From the NCBI RefSeq assembly GCF_011947195.1, contig NZ_JAATVY010000008.1, forward strand, positions 177,996 through 241,995: a DNA stretch of 64,000 nucleotides, given 5' to 3'. This stretch comes from Planosporangium thailandense. GTDB lineage: Bacteria; Actinomycetota; Actinomycetes; Mycobacteriales; Micromonosporaceae. Every line of letters starts with the position of its first letter. Position 1 is the stretch's first letter. Below, in pieces: positions 59,491 through 64,000 of the stretch. The position numbers and the translations under genes were made by a program. The notes below the pieces were generated by a model that saw nothing but the letters and a program-made list of their open reading frames with translations, was not told the origin of the DNA and searched no databases.

Positions 59491-60780
59491 TCAGGCGATC
59501 CGGTCGATCACAAGCGGGGTGACCTCGGGCTCGGAGCCCTCCGGCGCGATGGTCACCGCGCTTTCCAGCGCCGCGAGCGCGCGCTCGATCCGTTCGGGCT
59601 CGTCGGTGTGCAGCGTCAGCAGCGGCTGGCCGGCGCGGACCTCGTCACCCGGCTTGGCGTGCAGCTCGACACCTGCGCCCGCCTGTACCGGATCCTCTTT
59701 GCGGGCCCGGCCGGCGCCGAGCCGCCAGGCGGCGACTCCGATGTCGTAGGCGTCCATCACGGCCACCACGCCGTCGGCGGTCGCGACGACGGTGTGGCGC
59801 TCGCGGGCCACCGGAAGCGGCGCGTCCGGGTCTCCGCCCTGAGCGCCGATCATCCGGCGCCACACGTCCATGGCCGATCCGTCGCGGAGCTTGTCCGCCG
59901 GGTCGACGCCGTCGAATCCCGCGGCCGCCAGCATCTCCCGCGCCAGCAGCACGGTCAGCTCGACGACGTCCGCCGGCCCGCCACCGGCGAGTACCTCGAC
60001 GGATTCGCGTACCTCAAGGGCGTTTCCCGCGGTACGGCCCAGCGGTGTGTTCATGTTCGTCAGCAGCGCCACGGTCTTGACCCCCGCGTCCGCGCCGAGG
60101 TCGACCATGGTCCGGGCGAGCTCCCGGGCGGACGCCGGATCCTTCATGAACGCGCCGGAGCCGACCTTGACGTCGAGCACGAGCGCGCCCGTACCCTCGG
60201 CGATCTTCTTGCTCATGATCGAACTGGCGATCAGCGGGATCGCCTCGACCGTCCCCGTGACGTCGCGCAGGGCGTACAGCTTCCGGTCCGCCGGCGCGAG
60301 CCCCTCCCCCGCCGCGCAGACCACGGCGCCCACGCCCTCGAGCTGCTTGAGCATCTCCGGGTTCGACAGCCCGGCGCGCCAGCCCGGTATCGACTCGAGC
60401 TTGTCGAGCGTCCCGCCGGTGTGCCCGAGGCCCCGACCGGACAGCTGGGGTACAGCCGCGCCGCACGCCGCGACCAGCGGAGCGAGCGGCAGGGTGATCT
60501 TGTCGCCGACACCGCCGGTGGAGTGCTTGTCGACGGTCGGGCGGGACAGCGACGAGAAGTCCATGCGCTCGCCGGACGCGATCATCGCGTTGGTCCAGCG
60601 GGAGATCTCCCGCCGGTTCATCCCGTTCAGCAGGATCGCCATGGCCAACGCGGCCATCTGCTCATCCGCCACCGTGCCGCGCGTATACGCGTCGATGACC
60701 CAGTCGATCTGGGAGTCGGACAGCTCGTGGCCGTCGCGCTTGGTCCGGATGACGTCGACGGCGTCGTGCGCCTGGCTCAT
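59491..60780 (-). CDS. deoA: Thymidine phosphorylase
   Basis: Pyrimidine nucleoside phosphorylase of 429 residues that cleaves thymidine to thymine and deoxyribose 1-phosphate. Family blocks are VDVIRTKRDGHELSDSQIDW, HSTGGVGDKITLPLAPLVAA, the signature SGRGLGHTGGTLDKLESIPG and SGAFMKDPASA. The C-terminal domain has AGAGVELHAKPGDEV. Its start overlaps the cdd stop by 4 bp, so cdd-deoA form a pyrimidine salvage operon, as in many actinomycetes. Confidence 0.96.
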   Translation of the reverse strand: MSQAHDAVDVIRTKRDGHELSDSQIDWVIDAYTRGTVADEQMAALAMAILLNGMNRREISRWTNAMIASGERMDFSSLSRPTVDKHSTGGVGDKITLPLAPLVAACGAAVPQLSGRGLGHTGGTLDKLESIPGWRAGLSNPEMLKQLEGVGAVVCAAGEGLAPADRKLYALRDVTGTVEAIPLIASSIMSKKIAEGTGALVLDVKVGSGAFMKDPASARELARTMVDLGADAGVKTVALLTNMNTPLGRTAGNALEVRESVEVLAGGGPADVVELTVLLAREMLAAAGFDGVDPADKLRDGSAMDVWRRMIGAQGGDPDAPLPVARERHTVVATADGVVAVMDAYDIGVAAWRLGAGRARKEDPVQAGAGVELHAKPGDEVRAGQPLLTLHTDEPERIERALAALESAVTIAPEGSEPEVTPLVIDRIA

Positions 60781-61175
60781 GCGCGCTCCTTCAGGTCATG
60801 GGGCCCGAAAGCGTCGGGCAGCACCTCGGACATCGGGCGGATCCCGCTCACGGTCTCGACCAGCAGGTCGGGTCCGCCGGACTCCCACAGCAACTGCCGG
60901 CAGCGTCCGCACGGCATGAGCACGTCGCCGTGCTGATCGACGAAGGTGAACGCGACGAGCCGGCCGCCGCCGGTGGCGTGCAGCGAGGAGACCAGCCCGC
61001 ACTCGGCGCACAGCACGACGCCGTACGCGGCGTTCTCCACATTGCAGCCGACCACCACACGACCGTCGTCGACCAGGGCCGCCGCGCCGACCGGGAACCG
61101 CGAGTAGGGCACGTACGCCCTGGCCATCACGTCGGTCGCGGCTCGGCGCAGGCTCGCCCAGTCAACGTCGGTCAC
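60777..61175 (-). CDS. cdd: Cytidine deaminase
   Basis: Zn-dependent deaminase of 132 residues, converting (deoxy)cytidine to (deoxy)uridine. Zinc-binding and catalytic motifs are VVLCAECGLV (Cys and Glu) and LMPCGRCRQLL (two Cys). VPYSRFPVGAA and CNVENAAYG are also standard. GTG 61175 has AAGGATG upstream; a frame to 61214 adds 13 residues with no support. First gene of the cdd-deoA operon. Confidence 0.95.
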   Translation of the reverse strand: MTDVDWASLRRAATDVMARAYVPYSRFPVGAAALVDDGRVVVGCNVENAAYGVVLCAECGLVSSLHATGGGRLVAFTFVDQHGDVLMPCGRCRQLLWESGGPDLLVETVSGIRPMSEVLPDAFGPHDLKERA

Positions 61176-61306
61176 GTTCGCATCCTTCACTGTCCGCGTG
61201 TTCCGGTACGTCACGGGCGCGGACCGGTCACGAGATCCGTGAGGCTATCGCAGATCACGACCGGCGCTTCAACACGAGCCGATGCGCGAGTCGGCCCGGA
61301 AAGCCG

Positions 61307-61343
61307 TGACGCCCTCCCGGAGATCATCTCCGGGAGGGCGTCA
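61307..61343 (-). terminator. Terminator after the YbjQ-like gene
   Basis: A near-perfect 37-bp palindrome (18-bp arms, TGACGCCCTCCCGGAGAT and complement around a single C), 26 bp past the stop of the minus-strand gene. Confidence 0.8.
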
Positions 61344-61368
61344 CGCCGATGGTTGGGGTGCCCCGCGG

Positions 61369-61668
61369 TCAGCAGTAGGAGTACGCGTCCCACTCCGCCG
61401 CGATGATGTCGACCGTGGCCGGCACGACCGAGACGACCCGCTTGACGGCGATCCCGACCGCCTTCAGGCGACGCCCGTGACCGGTGTAGACCACCCTGAT
61501 GACCGCGTCCGCGCCGAGACGGGCGGCCTGCGCCTGCAGCTGCGCGTTGACCTCGAGCATGCTGGGGGTGCCGGACGGCCACGCCTTGTGCTCGGCGGTC
61601 ACCGGGCCCAGCTCGGCGAAGCCGGCGAACTCGGGCTCGCCCGCGTAGAGACCAATATCCTGGATCAT
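61369..61668 (-). CDS. YbjQ/DUF74-like small protein
   Basis: Protein of 99 residues: FAGFAELGPVTAEHKAW, then MLEVNAQLQAQAARLGADAV and VVYTGHGRRLKAVGIAVK. This resembles YbjQ/UPF0145-like proteins, which lack a settled function. It ends AEWDAYSYC. ATG 61668 has GGGAGGAAGCG upstream; an in-frame ATG at 61785 would add 39 residues without support. Confidence 0.6.
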   Translation of the reverse strand: MIQDIGLYAGEPEFAGFAELGPVTAEHKAWPSGTPSMLEVNAQLQAQAARLGADAVIRVVYTGHGRRLKAVGIAVKRVVSVVPATVDIIAAEWDAYSYC

Positions 61669-62208
61669 CGCTTCCTCCCAGCCGCTCCCGTCGAAAGGCT
61701 CTGCGCAACCATCGGCCGGGCCGCTCGCCGGTTGAGCACTTCGGGCCGAAGGACGGAACAACCGAGGGGTCAGGGGCTTCGTCACGGTCGAGACGTCTGT
61801 CCGGTTGCTACGGATATGCCGTGCGGATCGACGTGCCGCTATGCCGTGCGGACCGACGTGCCGCTATGCCGTGCGGACCGACGTGCCACGTCGCCCCGGC
61901 AACGATCGGCGTCCGACTGAACTCCTGCCGCATCGCCGGCCGCCTCTGTCCCCCGGCCGGCGGCGCCAGCCACCTGATCGGCGACGATCGAACAATTGGG
62001 GCAATTCATGCAGATGGCCGCGTAAAGGTGTCTTAGGTCGGCCGGCCGGTTGACGTCATGAGGACTTTTCTCAAATTCACCCGGTGAAATTCTCAGTCGC
62101 CATCCAGCCGCGGCGATATGCCCTCGACCCCCGGCACCGAAGGCCGAGGGACAGGACACCGCCGGGTCCCCGGATCCGACGGTGGGAGACCTCTCCCAAG
62201 GAGCATGG
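61669..62208. other. Long intergenic region with 25-bp repeats and a structured leader
   Basis: About 540 bp without a recognised gene. It contains three 25-bp tandem units (61813-61887), an ATTCACC-C-GGTGAAAT palindrome near 62077-62092, and nested helices in the last ~90 bp before the protease gene: CCCTCG/CGAGGG (about 62122-62151) and a GGGAG-ACCT-CTCCC hairpin just before AAGGAG. A known riboswitch class could not be matched. Confidence 0.4.
61813..61887. repeat. 25-bp tandem repeat, 3 copies
   Basis: Units at 61813-61837, 61838-61862 and 61863-61887, consensus GCTATGCCGTGCGGACCGAC then GTGCC. The first has three mismatches and the other two are identical. It lies in the intergenic region, 145 bp upstream of the YbjQ-like start, and is not linked to a stop codon. 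Confidence 0.95.
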
Positions 62209-64000
62209 ATGCATCGTGTGAACCGGACGCTCGCCCGCGTCGCGGTCGGCCTGTTAGCCGCGGCGGTGGGCGCCTCGGCCACGGCCCCCGCGTTCGCGGC
62301 CGCGAGCCCTCCCACCGCTACCCGGTCGACGGCCGCCGCCAAGCCGGCACCCGCCTCGACCACCGCCGTCAAGGCGACCGCCACGTCGACCGCCAAGCCG
62401 GCCGTCACGTCGACCGCCAAGCCGGCCGTCACGTCGGCCCCCAAGCCTGCCCCCAAGCAGGGCCCCACGGCGACGCACCCCATCGGCGGCCTTCTGGCCA
62501 ACCCGAAGAAGGTCGCCGCCCACCCGCGGCCCGGCGCCCAGGACACGCTTCCCGCCTCGGTGGACCTGCGGCAGTACGCGCCGCCGGTCGGTGACCAGGG
62601 GCAGATCGGCGCCTGCGTGGCGTGGAGCATCGCCCACTCGATCATGGGCTACTACGCCACGCGCACCGGCGGCTCCGGCGCACCGTACGCCCCCCTGTAC
62701 CTGTATCTGCGCTCGAACCCCGTCGGCGGCCCGCCCAGCGGCGGGCTGTACTTCACGACGGCGCTGACCGAGGCCCAGACGCACGGCGTCGACACCCAGG
62801 ACGACTACTTCCAGGGCACCTACACCTGGCAGACGCCACCGACGTCCGCTGAGATCGCCAACGCGGCGAACTACAAGATCACCGGCTGGAACACCCTCTG
62901 GACGGGCGCCGGGAACGACCCACAGGGCAACAAGAAGATCGCCATCGAGCAGGCGCTCGCATCGGACACGCCGGTGGTGATCGGCATGCCGGTGTACCAG
63001 TCCTTCATGGACCTGCGCGGCAACGTCCTCTACAACCCGACCAGCGGCTCGAACCTCGGCGGCCACGCCGTCACCGTGTTCGGCTACGACAGCCAGGGCG
63101 TCTGGATCCGCAACCAGTGGGGCACCTACTGGGGTTACAACGGTGACGCGCACCTGTCGTGGGCCTTCATCGAGAACACCATCTACGAGGCGTACACGGT
63201 CAACGGCCTGTCGACCCCGGCCCAGCCCAAGGCGATCGCCCCGACCATCATCGGGATGTCCACGCACACCGGTACCACGAACGGCGGGTCCACGGTGACC
63301 ATCACCGGCGCCGGCCTCGCCAGCGCGACCGCCGTCAACTTCGGCACCGCCAGCGCGTCCTTCACCTCCGTCGTGAACAACGGGGCGACGCAGCTCGTCG
63401 CGACCGTGCCGGCACAGGCCGCCGGGACTGTCAACGTGACGGTCACCAACCCGGGCGGCACCAGCGCGGTCGGTACGGCGTCGAAGTTCACGTACGTGCC
63501 GCCGCCGCCGACGGTCACCGGACTCAGCGTCTCGTCAGTGTCCATCTTCGGTGGCACGACGGTCACCCTGACCGGCGCCAACTTCATCGGCTCGACCGCC
63601 GTCCGGGTGGGCGGCACGGGCGCTGGCGGGGTGCGGGTGCTGAGCCCGACGTCGCTGACGTTCGTCACCCCGGCGAAGGTCGCCGGCACGGTGGACGTCA
63701 CGGTGACCACGCCGTACGGCACGAGCACGATCAGCAGCGCCGACAAGCTCACGTACCTGAACCCGCCGCCGCCCGTGGTAAGCGGGCTGAGCGTGACCTC
63801 GGCGTACACGTACCTGTCCACCCCCGTGGTGGTCACGGGTAGCTACCTCACCGGCGCGACCAAGGTCACGCTGAGCGGGGTCGCGGTGGCGTTCACCCGC
63901 GTCTCGGACACCCAGCTGAAGGTGACCCTGCCGGCACACGTCGCCGGCGCGGTCGACCTGCAGGTCACCACGCCCGGCGGCACCAGCGCCACAGGTAGCG
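62209..64000 (+). CDS. Secreted papain-like cysteine protease with IPT/TIG repeats (3' end beyond window)
   Basis: Exported C1-family (papain-like) protease, about 597 residues visible, incomplete. A Sec signal covers residues 1-30 (cleavage near AFAAA). A Thr/Ala/Lys/Pro linker with short TAKPAVTS repeats (about 35-85) follows. The protease domain (about 100-330) has catalytic Cys136 (GQIGACVAWS), His286 (GGHAVTVFG) and Asn302 (IRNQWGTYWG). From about 345 come at least three IPT/TIG immunoglobulin-like domains (NGGSTVTITGAGL, FGGTTVTLTGANF, TPVVVTGSYL). ATG 62209 has AAGGAG five bases upstream. Likely surface or extracellular degradation. Confidence 0.88.
   Translation, partial: MHRVNRTLARVAVGLLAAAVGASATAPAFAAASPPTATRSTAAAKPAPASTTAVKATATSTAKPAVTSTAKPAVTSAPKPAPKQGPTATHPIGGLLANPKKVAAHPRPGAQDTLPASVDLRQYAPPVGDQGQIGACVAWSIAHSIMGYYATRTGGSGAPYAPLYLYLRSNPVGGPPSGGLYFTTALTEAQTHGVDTQDDYFQGTYTWQTPPTSAEIANAANYKITGWNTLWTGAGNDPQGNKKIAIEQALASDTPVVIGMPVYQSFMDLRGNVLYNPTSGSNLGGHAVTVFGYDSQGVWIRNQWGTYWGYNGDAHLSWAFIENTIYEAYTVNGLSTPAQPKAIAPTIIGMSTHTGTTNGGSTVTITGAGLASATAVNFGTASASFTSVVNNGATQLVATVPAQAAGTVNVTVTNPGGTSAVGTASKFTYVPPPPTVTGLSVSSVSIFGGTTVTLTGANFIGSTAVRVGGTGAGGVRVLSPTSLTFVTPAKVAGTVDVTVTTPYGTSTISSADKLTYLNPPPPVVSGLSVTSAYTYLSTPVVVTGSYLTGATKVTLSGVAVAFTRVSDTQLKVTLPAHVAGAVDLQVTTPGGTSATGS

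Noticed and set aside
62205..62207. ATG 62205 as protease start
   Set aside because: It is out of frame with the signal peptide; ATG 62209 has AAGGAG five bases upstream and opens the signal sequence.
62090..62208. c-di-GMP (GEMM) riboswitch ahead of the protease
   Set aside because: The conserved GGCAAACC/ACGCAAAGCC blocks are absent; only generic helices are seen.

Overview
The window is chromosomal DNA of a high-G+C actinomycete, most likely a Micromonosporaceae (Micromonospora/Actinoplanes/Dactylosporangium type). The evidence is the strong G/C third-position bias, frequent GTG starts with ATGA/GTGA gene overlaps, two WhiB proteins, a nickel superoxide dismutase with its maturation peptidase, a DUF574 methyltransferase, a 2-oxoglutarate decarboxylase/dehydrogenase fusion, and the gene order whiB1 - pdtaS - biotinyl protein - anti-sigma - sigR/sigH - SRAP - aroA - rsgA - hisN, much of which is shared with Mycobacterium tuberculosis. 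No prophage, CRISPR array, rRNA or tRNA gene was recognised. Gene assignments are by eye, without database searches.

Layout. 1-13.2 kb: a PAS histidine kinase (cut by the left edge) divergent from an EAL-DICT protein; a secreted NlpC/P60 hydrolase under a c-di-AMP riboswitch; a trans-aconitate methyltransferase followed by a 10-copy 17-bp array; a group-2 sigma factor with two SigR-type promoters; a secreted 5'-nucleotidase; a DUF574 methyltransferase; a PAS-GGDEF-EAL protein preceded by a short upstream ORF. 13.2-24.7 kb: an ABC exporter, glycerol kinase, an mprA-mprB-pepD-like envelope-stress operon, an olsB/plsC-like acyltransferase pair, and small metabolic genes. 24.8-34.4 kb: a second ABC exporter, the large kgd gene, DUF6104, a possible IS scar with a methyltransferase remnant, a lipoprotein hydrolase, a quinone-type oxidoreductase and malic enzyme. 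34.6-42.9 kb: sodN with its peptidase, a GNAT/anti-sigma pair, a lipid kinase, whiB1 with two CRP-like sites, then the assimilatory sulfur operon (leader peptide - sirA - zinc ribbon - cysH - sirohydrochlorin chelatase). 43-56 kb: pdtaS, a SIS-domain protein, biotinyl protein, rsrA-sigR with an autoregulatory promoter, a second whiB, SRAP peptidase, aroA-rsgA-hisN, an EamA-like transporter and a FUSC transporter. 56-64 kb: phospholipase D, a diguanylate-cyclase remnant, a Rieske Tat lipoprotein, deoA-cdd, and a secreted papain-like protease with IPT/TIG repeats cut by the right edge.

Regulatory themes. Redox and envelope stress recur: SigR/RsrA with a GGAAT-N18-GTT promoter of its own and two more in front of the group-2 sigma, two WhiB Fe-S proteins, MprAB-PepD, NiSOD and PdtaS. 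Nucleotide second messengers recur too: a c-di-AMP riboswitch, two c-di-GMP enzymes plus one decayed cyclase, and two cAMP-receptor-type sites upstream of whiB1.

The least explained signal is positional. At seven places short tandem or direct repeats with unrelated sequences (periods 12, 17, 18, 20, 27, 41 and 57 bp) lie on, or within a few bases of, the stop codon of a gene. The largest (10 x 17 bp) carries a TAG in nine units and cycles it through all three frames.
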